Assembly: GCF_030464885.1 (NCBI RefSeq)
Contig: NZ_JALPRJ010000007.1
Location: 1 to 64,000 of the forward strand
Direction of reading: 5' to 3'
From: Caballeronia sp. SEWSISQ10-4 2
GTDB lineage: Bacteria > Pseudomonadota > Gammaproteobacteria > Burkholderiales > Burkholderiaceae
Length of the DNA stretch: 64,000 bases
Within the stretch, counting starts at the first letter, position 1. Every line of letters begins with the position of its first letter. This document shows, one piece after another, positions 54,093 through 62,684 of the stretch. The notes beneath the pieces are model-generated. The model did not search any database. It worked only from the letters and a program-made list of their open reading frames with translations, and was not told where the DNA came from. Position numbers and translations under genes: made by a program.

Positions 54093-54533
54093 ATGGCAAC
54101 AGTCGCACAAGTTCTTAATTCGAAATCCGATCACACCGTCTTTACGATCGCCGACACGGCATCGGTCTACGAGGCCATCGCGATGATGGCGGAGAAGTAC
54201 ATTGGCGCGCTGATCGTGACCCACGGCGAAGAGATCGTCGGCATCGTGACCGAGCGCGACTACGCGCGCAAAGTCGTGCTGATGGACCGTGTTTCGCGGC
54301 AGACGCCGGTGCGCGAGATCATGACGGCGCAGGTGCGTTTCGTGCGGCCGGACCAGACCACGGACGACTGCATGGCGTTAATGACCGAGCGGCGCATGCG
54401 GCATTTGCCTGTGATCGATGGAGAGAAGCTGGTGGGAATGATTTCAATCGGCGACCTGGTGAAAAATATTATCTCCGAGCAGCAGTTCACGATTCATCAG
54501 CTCGAGGGATATATACGAGGCGAGCACGTGTAG
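54093..54533 (+). CDS. CBS-domain pair protein
   Basis: 146 residues. Two CBS motifs (VYEAIAMMAEKYIGALIVTHGEEIVGIVTERDYARKV; CMALMTERRMRHLPVIDGEKLVGMISIGDLVKN) and the same FTI.QLE.YIRG tail as the paralogue at 39604-40071. GGAGGCGTTCG precedes the ATG. A probable nucleotide-sensing protein with unknown partner. Confidence 0.92.
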   Translation: MATVAQVLNSKSDHTVFTIADTASVYEAIAMMAEKYIGALIVTHGEEIVGIVTERDYARKVVLMDRVSRQTPVREIMTAQVRFVRPDQTTDDCMALMTERRMRHLPVIDGEKLVGMISIGDLVKNIISEQQFTIHQLEGYIRGEHV

Positions 54534-54550
54534 CTCGCCCGGGAGGGACG

Positions 54551-54584
54551 CAACGCGGCGTAGGAACGCCGCGTTGTGTTTTTT
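54551..54584 (+). terminator. Intrinsic terminator after the CBS gene
   Basis: CAACGCGGCG, a 6-base loop, CGCCGCGTTG, then TGTTTTTTG. Confidence 0.88.
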
Positions 54585-54827
54585 GTTGTTTGTGTTTTTG
54601 TTTGTGCCGCTGCGTGTGCATCGCGCCAATGCAGCGGGTGTCAACTCGTGTTGTTCAAAGTCCTTCCTCTTTTAAGGCTCCAGCGCGCGTCCCCGCATCG
54701 CGTTCGTTCGGCCAATCAATCTGTAAGCTGATTGTTATAATTGTCAGGTACTGCGCATGGGCCTGACTTCGATGCGCCCGATTCATCGCCGAGTAACACT
54801 CAATCCGACCTGAGAGGAGCGCTATTA

Positions 54828-55838
54828 GTGAAGCCCGCCGAGCTTTTCACGTCATCTTCGGTTGCCGGTTCCAGTGGCCATGCGCCACGCACCATCGCTG
54901 CCGATGCACCGTTTTTTATCGTGATGAACGCGGGCTCGGGGCGCAAGCAAAGCGACGAAACACGTGCGGCACTGGAAGAGACACTGGGCCGGGCCGGGCG
55001 CAAGTTTGAGATTCGCGTAGTCGCGGAACCTTCCCAGCTTGCCGATACCGCCCGCCAAGCCGTGCGCGACGCGAAAGCGCAAAACGGCGTGGTGGTCGGT
55101 GCAGGCGGCGACGGCACGCTGTGTGCGGTGGCGCAAGCGGTGCTCGGCAGCGGGTGTGCTTTCGCCGTGCTGCCGAGTGGTACGTTCAACTACTTCAGCC
55201 GCGACCACGGCATCTCCGCCGATCCGGCCGAATCGATTCCTTTGCTGCTCACCGCGCGAGCGTTTCCGGTGCAGGTCGGCTTCGTCAATGACCGCATGTT
55301 CCTCGTCAACGCGAGTCTCGGTTTGTATCCGAAGCTGCTGGAAGACCGCGAGATCTACAAGCGGCAATTTGGCCGCAGCCGCCTGATCGCGCTCTGGTCC
55401 GCAGCCATGACGCTGCTGCGCCCGCACCGTCAATTGCGCCTGCACATCGAGCACGATGGCACAATGCAAGAGGTCCGGACTTCAACGCTCTTTGTCGGCA
55501 ACAATCGCTTGCAGCTTGAACAAATCGGCATGGCGGAAGCGCCGCTGCTGGAACGCGGTTTGCTCGCCGCCATCGCACCGCGGGCAATCGGGCGGCTTGC
55601 GCAACTCGTCCTCACGTTGCGGGGCGCGGCGGGCAGGATGAGCGACGCGGACAACGTGATCAGCTTCGCGTTCAAGCGCATCACGGTGACGCGTGCGTCG
55701 AAGCGCAGCCGGCCCGTCAAGGTAGCCACCGATGGCGAAATAACCTGGCTCAACATGCCGCTCGAATTTCGTGTCGCCCCGGAGCCGCTATTCCTGCTCA
55801 AGCCCGAGGCCGAAGTGGCCAACGCAAATCGCTCATGA
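54828..55838 (+). CDS. Diacylglycerol/lipid kinase family protein
   Basis: 336 residues from the GTG at 54828, which has AGGAG nine bases before it; the open frame extends 29 codons further left from a TTG but without a ribosome site. Catalytic domain: IVMNAGSGRK, GAGGDGTL (ATP-binding GGDGT at 93-97), VLPSGTFNYFSRDHGI, and VNASLGLYPKLLEDRE. The family phosphorylates diacylglycerol, sphingoid bases or similar lipids. First gene of a three-gene unit overlapping the next by four bases. Confidence 0.9.
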   Translation: MKPAELFTSSSVAGSSGHAPRTIAADAPFFIVMNAGSGRKQSDETRAALEETLGRAGRKFEIRVVAEPSQLADTARQAVRDAKAQNGVVVGAGGDGTLCAVAQAVLGSGCAFAVLPSGTFNYFSRDHGISADPAESIPLLLTARAFPVQVGFVNDRMFLVNASLGLYPKLLEDREIYKRQFGRSRLIALWSAAMTLLRPHRQLRLHIEHDGTMQEVRTSTLFVGNNRLQLEQIGMAEAPLLERGLLAAIAPRAIGRLAQLVLTLRGAAGRMSDADNVISFAFKRITVTRASKRSRPVKVATDGEITWLNMPLEFRVAPEPLFLLKPEAEVANANRS

Positions 55839-56680
55839 CCCTGTTGCTCCAGATTTCAGATCCGCACTTTGGCACCGAACAACCGCCGGTCGTGGAAGCA
55901 TTGCTGCGTCTCGCCACTACCCTGCGGCCCGACCTCGTGGTGATGTCCGGCGACATCACACAGCGCGCACGGCGTACGCAATTCAATGCAGCGCGCGCGT
56001 TTGTTGACCGATTCGATGCGACGCCGTTTGTTGTCGTGCCGGGCAATCATGACATTCCGCTCTACAATCTTTTCGCCCGTGTGGCGCATCCCTATGCGAA
56101 CCATCGCCGTGTGTTCGGTTACGATCTCGAACCCGTGTTCGAATCGGCGGAGTTGCTGGTGATCGGCGTCAATTCGACGCGGGCGTATCGTCATAAGGAT
56201 GGCGAAGTATCGGTGCAGCAGGTCGAGCGCGTGGGACGCCGGCTCGAACGCGCCACGCCGCAGCAATTGCGCGTTGTCGTGACACATCAGCCGGTGGTGG
56301 CTGCACGCGCCAATGACATCAGGAACCTGTTGCACGGCCGCGAACATGCGATCGAACGCTGGTCGCAGGCGGGCGCGGACCTGATCCTGGGCGGCCATAT
56401 TCATCTCCCTTATGTTTCACCCCTGCACGTTGCGTACAAGGACCTGCCGCGTCAGATGTGGGCGGTGCAGGCGGGGACGTCGTTGTCCTCGCGCGTGCGT
56501 GGCGCCGTGCCCAATTCGGTGAATGTGATCTACTACGACGCATCGCGTACGGACGCGCGCCACGTGAGCGTTGCGCGCTGGGATTTCAACCAGGCGCGCG
56601 CATCGTTTGAATCTGTCGTGCAACACGAACTGGACTTGGATACTCAGTCACTCAAGACTTCTTTAGCGACGGTTTTATGA
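55835..56680 (+). CDS. Cytosolic metallophosphoesterase
   Basis: 281 residues, five calcineurin motifs: ISDPHFG (D9, H11), SGDITQ (D40), GNHDIP (N71, H72), VTHQPV and GGHIHLP. CpdA-like in layout, but the operon suggests a lipid or lipid-headgroup phosphate as substrate (inference). It overlaps both neighbours by ATGA. Confidence 0.92.
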   Translation: MTLLLQISDPHFGTEQPPVVEALLRLATTLRPDLVVMSGDITQRARRTQFNAARAFVDRFDATPFVVVPGNHDIPLYNLFARVAHPYANHRRVFGYDLEPVFESAELLVIGVNSTRAYRHKDGEVSVQQVERVGRRLERATPQQLRVVVTHQPVVAARANDIRNLLHGREHAIERWSQAGADLILGGHIHLPYVSPLHVAYKDLPRQMWAVQAGTSLSSRVRGAVPNSVNVIYYDASRTDARHVSVARWDFNQARASFESVVQHELDLDTQSLKTSLATVL

Positions 56681-57507
56681 AACAGATTGACGAGCCGTAC
56701 GCCGGTTTGGTTAGCGTGGCGTATCTGGCGGGCGAGCACGCAGTTTTGTTGTTTGCGGTGTCGCTGGTTCTTGTGATGGTCGTGGTACTCAGTGTCTGGG
56801 GGATCGTGCATCGCTATGGTATGCCACGCGAAGAAGGCGGTCCGTCGCACAAGGTTCTGCTGGTTATTCACCTCGCGGTGAGCTTTGGCGTCATCGTTGG
56901 AGCGGGTGCGTTGTTCGCCGCAATTGCCGACGAAATCGGCGTAGGCGAAACACTTGGCCGTGTCGATCAGGCTTTTGCCGACGGCATCGCGAGCGCTGTT
57001 CCAATCGGCATGATCCGGACGTTCGCGCTGATCACGCATCTCGGCGATGCATGGCTGCTCGGCATCTGGTGCGTGCTCGGCGCAGCCATCCTGACGGTGC
57101 AGCGAAAGTACGCGCTCGCCCTTGGTTTTGTGCTCGCAATAGTCGGCAACGGCCTGCTCAACAACACCTTGAAGCATGTCTTCGAACGTGTGCGTCCAGT
57201 GCATGATCAATCGATCGCCACCGCCAGCGGATGGAGTTTTCCAAGTGGCCATTCATCGGGCTCTCTCGTCACGTACGGCATCATTGCGTATGTGCTGGTG
57301 CGCGTCTTGCCGGAAGGCTGGCGCTTGCCGACAGTCATCGCTGCCACGGTCATTGCGTTCACGACCGCGAGCAGCCGCGTATTTTTGCGCGTGCACTTTG
57401 CGAGCGACGTGCTGGCGGGCTTTGCGTTGGGAACGCTCTGGCTGGTGGCGTGTATCTTGAGCATCGAATTGACGCGCAGGTACTGGCCTTCGCGGCGTCA
57501 GGCCTGA
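56677..57507 (+). CDS. PAP2-family membrane phosphatase
   Basis: 276 residues, six or more membrane helices. The three PAP2 motifs are present: KHVFERVRPVHD, WSFPSGHSSGS and SRVFLRVHFASDV. It should dephosphorylate phosphatidate or isoprenoid pyrophosphate at the membrane. Operon with a lipid kinase and a phosphoesterase: together they could make, trim and recycle a phospholipid. Confidence 0.93.
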   Translation: MKQIDEPYAGLVSVAYLAGEHAVLLFAVSLVLVMVVVLSVWGIVHRYGMPREEGGPSHKVLLVIHLAVSFGVIVGAGALFAAIADEIGVGETLGRVDQAFADGIASAVPIGMIRTFALITHLGDAWLLGIWCVLGAAILTVQRKYALALGFVLAIVGNGLLNNTLKHVFERVRPVHDQSIATASGWSFPSGHSSGSLVTYGIIAYVLVRVLPEGWRLPTVIAATVIAFTTASSRVFLRVHFASDVLAGFALGTLWLVACILSIELTRRYWPSRRQA

Positions 57508-57896
57508 GGGTGGATCGACAGTTCGGGAAAGCCGGTGCGGGGATCGAACTCGCGTGAGAAGCGGAAGCCGGCCAGGCGAACGAGCAGGATTTCCGCCGTC
57601 GTTCGCACGATGCAACCCGCCGATACATGGCCGCCGGACACGTGGCCTTGGGCATCGGAGACGGCCATGTGGAGATGCGCGCCGTCGGCAGCAAGAGAAC
57701 CTGCGAGCGTGAGGATTTCGAGGTCGCCTGTGAGCCGGGTTGGTTGATCGAGACCGGCATAGCGAAGGTTCGCAACGCTCAGGCTGCCGATGCCCTGCAT
57801 CACGAACGCAGCGCCAATCGGACTGTCCCGCGCAATGGCTTCAAGCGCGCCGCGCAAGTCGTCGCCCGGAACAAGACGCACGGGAAGTGTTTGCAT
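57498..57896 (-). CDS. DUF296 (PPC domain) protein
   Basis: 132 residues from the ATG at 57896. Features: LVPGDDLRGALEAIARDSPIGAAFVMQGIGSL, EILTLAGSLAADGAHLHMAVSDAQGHVSGGHVSAGCIV. The PPC fold occurs in plant AHL DNA-binding proteins and in stand-alone bacterial trimers of unknown role; the His cluster may bind metal. Its 3' end overlaps the PAP2 gene tail by 10 bases. Confidence 0.92.
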   Translation of the reverse strand: MQTLPVRLVPGDDLRGALEAIARDSPIGAAFVMQGIGSLSVANLRYAGLDQPTRLTGDLEILTLAGSLAADGAHLHMAVSDAQGHVSGGHVSAGCIVRTTAEILLVRLAGFRFSREFDPRTGFPELSIHPQA

Positions 57897-57995
57897 AAGT
57901 GAATGTCCACGGGGTACGCGATGCTTCAATGATGGCATGATGATCCCGGTTCACGCAAAGCCCCCTGAATTCATGCACTCAAACTGACATTTCCC

Positions 57996-58385
57996 ATGAC
58001 GACAGAACTTCACATCCTCGCCTGGGCGCTTGTTCTCGCCCTGATTCAGGTGCTGCTGCCATCGGTGATTCGAAGCCGCGAGACGGGCCTTGGTCACAAT
58101 GGCGGTCCCCGGGACCAACCCGGACCGCCAGTCGGCAAGCTGACCGGCCGGCTGATGCGTGCGCAGAGCAACCTGTTCGAGACCTTGCCCGTGTTCGCCA
58201 TCGCCATCCTGATTGCGCATCTGACTGGCCGCGAAGGCACGCTGACGCTGTGGGGCGCGTGGTTGTACATCATCGCGCGCGTGGTCTACCTGCCCTTGTA
58301 TGCGGCCGGGGTTCCGTTCCTGCGCTCGCTCGTATGGCTCGTGTCGCTCTTCGGTATCCTTCTCGTCCTCGTTCCTATCATCTGA
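57996..58385 (+). CDS. MAPEG-family membrane protein
   Basis: 129 residues, four helices. LPVFAIAILIAHLTG, GAWLYIIARVVYLPLYAAGVP and FLRSLVWLVSLFGI are typical of bacterial MAPEG proteins. Family members are glutathione-dependent or eicosanoid-type enzymes. The residues needed for glutathione chemistry cannot be judged here. Confidence 0.92.
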   Translation: MTTELHILAWALVLALIQVLLPSVIRSRETGLGHNGGPRDQPGPPVGKLTGRLMRAQSNLFETLPVFAIAILIAHLTGREGTLTLWGAWLYIIARVVYLPLYAAGVPFLRSLVWLVSLFGILLVLVPII

Positions 58386-58401
58386 AACCGGAGTCCAGTC
58401 A

Positions 58402-59076
58402 ATGACCGCTTTGCTTGCCACGATCGACGTGGAAACCGCGCCGAATCCCGAGTTCGCCGTGATCCTGATGCACGGCCTGGGCGCCGATGCCAATGACTTC
58501 ATTCCGCTCGTGCCCGAGCTGCGTCTGGGCGATTTGCCGGGCGTGCGCTTTGTTTTTCCGAATGCCCCCGAAATGCCTGTGACCGGCAACAACGGTTATG
58601 TGATGCGGGCGTGGTACGACATCTTGTCGTTCGAAGGCGTCAACCGCCGCGTTGATGAAGGCGGGTTGAAGGTATCGTGCGAGCGGATTCGCGAACTGAT
58701 CGCGCGTGAGAACGAGCGCGGTATTCCGACCTCGAAGATATTCCTGGCGGGATTCTCGCAAGGCGGAGCGATGACTTACACGGCCGGGCTCACGCACCCC
58801 GAGAAACTGGCGGGACTCATCGTACTGTCCGGTTACGTGCCGTCGCCTGCTTTGATCGATGCGGCGTTCAGCGAGGCGAACCGCGACACGCCGATCTTCG
58901 CCGCGCACGGCACGCAGGATCCGGTGTTACCGATCGAGCTGGCCACCCAGGGCCGCGACTTTGCGCTTGCGCATGGCTGCAAGCTGGAGTGGCATACGTA
59001 CCCGATGCAGCACTCGGTTTGCGCCGAGGAAGTCGAGGCCTTGCGAGTGTGGCTGGGCGACAAGCTGCGCGGTTAA
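58402..59076 (+). CDS. Carboxylesterase/phospholipase-type hydrolase
   Basis: 224 residues from the ATG at 58402. The alpha/beta hydrolase triad is visible: S119 in LAGFSQGGAM, D173 in GTQDPVLP and H204 in PMQHSVC. Oxyanion loop LMHGLGADANDF. It matches the family of small esterases related to acyl-protein thioesterase. It is 16 bases after the MAPEG gene and probably cotranscribed. Confidence 0.94.
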   Translation: MTALLATIDVETAPNPEFAVILMHGLGADANDFIPLVPELRLGDLPGVRFVFPNAPEMPVTGNNGYVMRAWYDILSFEGVNRRVDEGGLKVSCERIRELIARENERGIPTSKIFLAGFSQGGAMTYTAGLTHPEKLAGLIVLSGYVPSPALIDAAFSEANRDTPIFAAHGTQDPVLPIELATQGRDFALAHGCKLEWHTYPMQHSVCAEEVEALRVWLGDKLRG

Positions 59077-60038
59077 AATGCCTTGAACAAGGTGTTTTTG
59101 TACAACTCGAGCATGCCTGGGGCATCCACGCCAATGCAGACCGACTGCGCCGGACGTTCGTCCCAGTCCGGCGCGGGAACGCGCATGGTCGAGGGTTTTT
59201 GTATCGTCTGACCGGTCGCGATACCGCTGGTCAGAACGCGCACCGGACCCTTGCGCACGGTATAGAGATGCGGAGCCAGCACGTACGCCACCGCCGACGC
59301 ATCATGGACGTAGATGCCTTCAAGTCCGGCGCTGTCATGATGGAACTGCGCGTAATGACGCGACACGTCCCACACGAAACGGCCGGCGTCGCCCGCGCCA
59401 TCGCGAATCGTTGCAAGCCATTCGTTTGGCATGATCGTGTCTTGCGTGACGTCGAGGCCAACCAGTGTCACCGGCCACGCAGCGCCGAGCACGATATCCG
59501 CTGCATCGGGATCGCACATGATGTTGGCTTCGGCGGCGGGCGACACGTTGCCGAGCACGCCCGCGATGCCAAATGCACCGCCCATGATGACGACTTGCTT
59601 CACTAGCCGGGCGATGTCCGGGCCGGCTTCCAGCGCATGCGCAAGATTCGTCAGCGGACCGACCGCGATCAGCGTCACTTCGCCGGGATGTGCGCGCACT
59701 GTATCGACGATGAACTCATGTGCCGGGCGCGCGTCGAGCGAAGTATCGGCGGGTTCGCTCAGTTCGATATTGCCGAGACCGTTGTCGCCGTGGATCCAGC
59801 CGAGCGGTGCAGGCGGCGCGCGATGCAACGGCGCTGCCGCACCACGCGCCACCGGCACGCCGGGCGCAAAACGCGAGCGCAGATAGACCGCGTTGGCCGT
59901 GGTCGTATCGATGGTCGCGTTGCCGAACACGCTCGTGATGCCAAGCAGTTCGATCTCGGGATGCAGCGCCTGGAACACTAGCGCCATGGCGTCATCGACA
60001 CCGGGATCCGTGTCGTAGATAACCTTATGGATTGTCAT
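59073..60038 (-). CDS. Inosine-uridine-preferring nucleoside hydrolase
   Basis: 321 residues. The Ca-binding aspartate cluster DTDPGVDDAMAL lies near the start (residues 10-21). Other family stretches: HGDNGLGNI, HPGEVTLIAVGPLTNLA, VKQVVIMGGAF, AEANIMCDPDAADIVL, DASAVAYVL. It cleaves the N-glycosidic bond of ribonucleosides. Its start overlaps the cdd stop by four bases. Confidence 0.94.
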   Translation of the reverse strand: MTIHKVIYDTDPGVDDAMALVFQALHPEIELLGITSVFGNATIDTTTANAVYLRSRFAPGVPVARGAAAPLHRAPPAPLGWIHGDNGLGNIELSEPADTSLDARPAHEFIVDTVRAHPGEVTLIAVGPLTNLAHALEAGPDIARLVKQVVIMGGAFGIAGVLGNVSPAAEANIMCDPDAADIVLGAAWPVTLVGLDVTQDTIMPNEWLATIRDGAGDAGRFVWDVSRHYAQFHHDSAGLEGIYVHDASAVAYVLAPHLYTVRKGPVRVLTSGIATGQTIQKPSTMRVPAPDWDERPAQSVCIGVDAPGMLELYKNTLFKAF

Positions 60039-60424
60039 AGGTAGAACGCGTCCGGGAGTTGTTCGCGGGCGGTAGTGTCGCGGATCGCGCCATTCAGATT
60101 GCCGAGGCGAATAGTCAACTCGGGGCCGCCCAGTTCAATGATTACCTGACGGCACGCGCCGCAGGGCGCGATGGGTCCATCCGTGTCGCCGATCACCGCA
60201 AGTGCCGCGAACTGGTCACGCGCGTAACCCGCGGCGATCGCGCTGAAAAACGCCGTACGTTCAGCGCAATTGCACAATCCATACGACGCATTCTCGACGT
60301 TGCAGCCATCGAAAACGCGGCCGTCTTTCGTGAGCAAGGCGGCGCCGACCTTGAACCTGGAATAGGGGGCGTAGGCGTGTTCGCGTGCGTTCTTCGCGCG
60401 TTCGAGCAACTGCTCCATCGTCAT
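60035..60424 (-). CDS. cdd: Cytidine deaminase
   Basis: 129 residues, homotetrameric size class. Zinc ligands C53 (CNCAERTAFF), C88 and C91 (PCGACRQ), catalytic E55. Substrate residues FKVGAALLTKDG and NVENASYG. It converts cytidine or deoxycytidine to uridine forms. Second gene of the nupC-cdd-nucleoside hydrolase operon. Confidence 0.96.
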   Translation of the reverse strand: MTMEQLLERAKNAREHAYAPYSRFKVGAALLTKDGRVFDGCNVENASYGLCNCAERTAFFSAIAAGYARDQFAALAVIGDTDGPIAPCGACRQVIIELGGPELTIRLGNLNGAIRDTTAREQLPDAFYL

Positions 60425-60434
60425 GATCTTCTCC

Positions 60435-61712
60435 TTAATTCAGCGTCAGGAACATCCCCGCGATGGTCGCGCTCATCAGGTTCGAGAGTGTGGCCGCGAG
60501 CACGACGCGCAGGCCGTAGCGCGCCACTTCCGAGCGCCGCTCGGGCGCGACCGCACTGAAGCCGCCGGTCAGCACGGCGATCGACGAGAAATTTGCGAAA
60601 CCGCACAGAGCGAACGACAAGATCGCTATGGTACGCGGATCGAGCACCTGCAATCCAGCCGCGGCGACGCTGGCGGAGTCCTTCAAGTACGGGGACAGCG
60701 ACGCGTAGGCCACGAACTCGTTGAGGATAAGTTTCTGACCGAGGAAGTTGCCGGCGAGCGTGGCCTGATCCCACGGCACGCCGATCAGATACGCGAGCGG
60801 TGCGAACACGGCGCCGAGCACGGATTGCATAGACAAATTGGGGTCGCCGAACCATCCGCCGATGCCGCCCACAATACCGTTAAGTAACGCGATCAGGCTG
60901 ACGAACGCGATCAGCATGGCGCCGACCATGACCGCGATCTTCAGGCCGACGGTCGCACCGGAACTCGCTGCTTCGATCACATTCGCCGGGCGTTTTTCGT
61001 CGAAGTTCAGGTTATCGAGCGTGACACGGCTGGCTTCGGTTGAAGGATGGATGATCTTGGCGAACAGCAGTCCACCCGGCACTGCCATGAACGACGCAGC
61101 GAGCAGGTATTCCACCTTCACGCCGAGGCCCGCATAACCCGCGAGTACCGAACCCGCGACTGCCGCCATGCCGCTCGACATCACGGCGAACAGTTCCGCG
61201 CTTGTCATGTTGCGCGCGAACGGCTTCACGACCGCGGGCATTTCGCTCTGGCCGAGGAAGATGGTGGTGACCGCCGAGAACGATTCGATCTTCGACACTC
61301 CGAGCAGCTTCTGGAAGATCGTGCCAAGCACACTCACGATCCAGCGCATGATGCCGAGGTAGTAGAGCACCGAGATCAATGCGGTCACGAAGATGATAGC
61401 GGGCAGCACGCGTACGGCGAAGACGAAGCCGCCGTTGCCGAAGAGTTCGAACATCTTCGATTGAACGAGGCCGCCGAACAGGAATTCGATTCCTGCGTTG
61501 CCGTAGCCGAGCACGTGATTGATGCCCGCTGCTGCGGCCGAGGGCACGCTTTTGCCGATGGGCACGAACAGGATGAATGCGCCGATGCCGACCTGCGCCA
61601 GCAGCGCGGGTAAGACGGTGCGCAGGCGAATGCCGCGGCGATTGGTAGAGAAGATGAAAGCGATGAGCAGCAGTACGGCGATGCCTAGCAGGTTGCGTAC
61701 GATCAGGGCCAT
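60435..61712 (-). CDS. nupC: Concentrative nucleoside transporter
   Basis: 425 residues, CNT family. Signature stretches: LPAIIFVTALISVLYYLGIM, LGQSEMPAVVKPFARNMTSAELFAVMSSGMAAVAGSVLAGYAGLG, GQKLILNEFVAYASLSPYL, YALCGFANFSSIAVLTGGFS (the last with its start as FALCGFANF). It imports nucleosides with protons or sodium. First gene of the leftward salvage operon, ten bases before cdd. Confidence 0.95.
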   Translation of the reverse strand: MALIVRNLLGIAVLLLIAFIFSTNRRGIRLRTVLPALLAQVGIGAFILFVPIGKSVPSAAAAGINHVLGYGNAGIEFLFGGLVQSKMFELFGNGGFVFAVRVLPAIIFVTALISVLYYLGIMRWIVSVLGTIFQKLLGVSKIESFSAVTTIFLGQSEMPAVVKPFARNMTSAELFAVMSSGMAAVAGSVLAGYAGLGVKVEYLLAASFMAVPGGLLFAKIIHPSTEASRVTLDNLNFDEKRPANVIEAASSGATVGLKIAVMVGAMLIAFVSLIALLNGIVGGIGGWFGDPNLSMQSVLGAVFAPLAYLIGVPWDQATLAGNFLGQKLILNEFVAYASLSPYLKDSASVAAAGLQVLDPRTIAILSFALCGFANFSSIAVLTGGFSAVAPERRSEVARYGLRVVLAATLSNLMSATIAGMFLTLN

Positions 61713-61815
61713 GTCTCTTGATTCATGTTTATCAGAGGAATGGCCGGATGCTACGCCATGTGTGGGGTTTAGAGAATAGGGCGGCCGATTGCGCCTGCCG
61801 CCGCCTGTAGAACCT

Positions 61816-62499
61816 CTACGCGAACAGCTCGACTACCGGCCAGTTGCGCTCAGCAGCAATCACCCGCAATTTCGCATCGGGATTCGTTGCAACAGGATGC
61901 GTGACACGCTCCATCAAGGGCACGTCGTTGACGGAATCGCTATAGAAATAGCTCGCCTCGAAGTCGTCCAGCTTCAATCCCTGCGATGCAAGCCATTGCT
62001 CGGTCCGCACGATCTTGCCTTCACGGAAGGTCACCACGCCCACCGAGCGACCGGTATAACGCCCGAGCGGATCGTCACCTTCAGTGCCCAGTTCGATGGC
62101 CAGCAGATGCTCGACGCCAAGAGCCTTCGCGATAGGTGCCGTAATGAACGCGTTAGTCGCGGTAACAATGCAGCACAAGTGCCCCGCGTCGAGATGGTGG
62201 CGCAGCAGCGCAAGCGCTTCAGGGCGGATGGCCGGTTCGATTACCGTCTTCATGAAGGCCACGTGCCATGTATCGAGCTGCGCGCGCGGATGACATGCGA
62301 GCGGTGCGAGCGTCAGGCCCAGATACGCGTCCATGTCGAGCGTGCCAGCTACGTATTGCTGGTAGTACGCATCGATTTCCTCCGCATGGTCCGCACTGCC
62401 CTCGAAACCAAGTGTGGCGTAGAAACGTGCCCACGACTGATCGCTATCCAGCGGCAGCAACGTGTGATCCAGATCGAACAGCGCCAGAGTACGACTCAT
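61816..62499 (-). CDS. HAD-IB family phosphatase
   Basis: 227 residues. Motif I LFDLDHTLLPLDS (nucleophile Asp and acid Asp), motif II TATNAF, C-terminal motif YFYSDSVNDVPLM. SerB-like HAD-IB hydrolase; relatives act on phosphoserine or lipid phosphates. Monocistronic. An AGGACT-type ribosome site is near the start. Confidence 0.93.
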   Translation of the reverse strand: MSRTLALFDLDHTLLPLDSDQSWARFYATLGFEGSADHAEEIDAYYQQYVAGTLDMDAYLGLTLAPLACHPRAQLDTWHVAFMKTVIEPAIRPEALALLRHHLDAGHLCCIVTATNAFITAPIAKALGVEHLLAIELGTEGDDPLGRYTGRSVGVVTFREGKIVRTEQWLASQGLKLDDFEASYFYSDSVNDVPLMERVTHPVATNPDAKLRVIAAERNWPVVELFA

Positions 62500-62684
62500 C
62501 CGTATAGTCCTTTAATACCGGTAAAAAGTGCGCAGAACCCCACTGTCCGGCGCACGATGCGCAACCCGATTCGATCGTATAGTTAAATACCCAAAACTAC
62601 AACAAAGCAAAATTGTACAACTCATTTGCGTGGCATCATGGCACGAATCGCAGTACAGTCGGAACGAACAACGGACGCGGCCTC

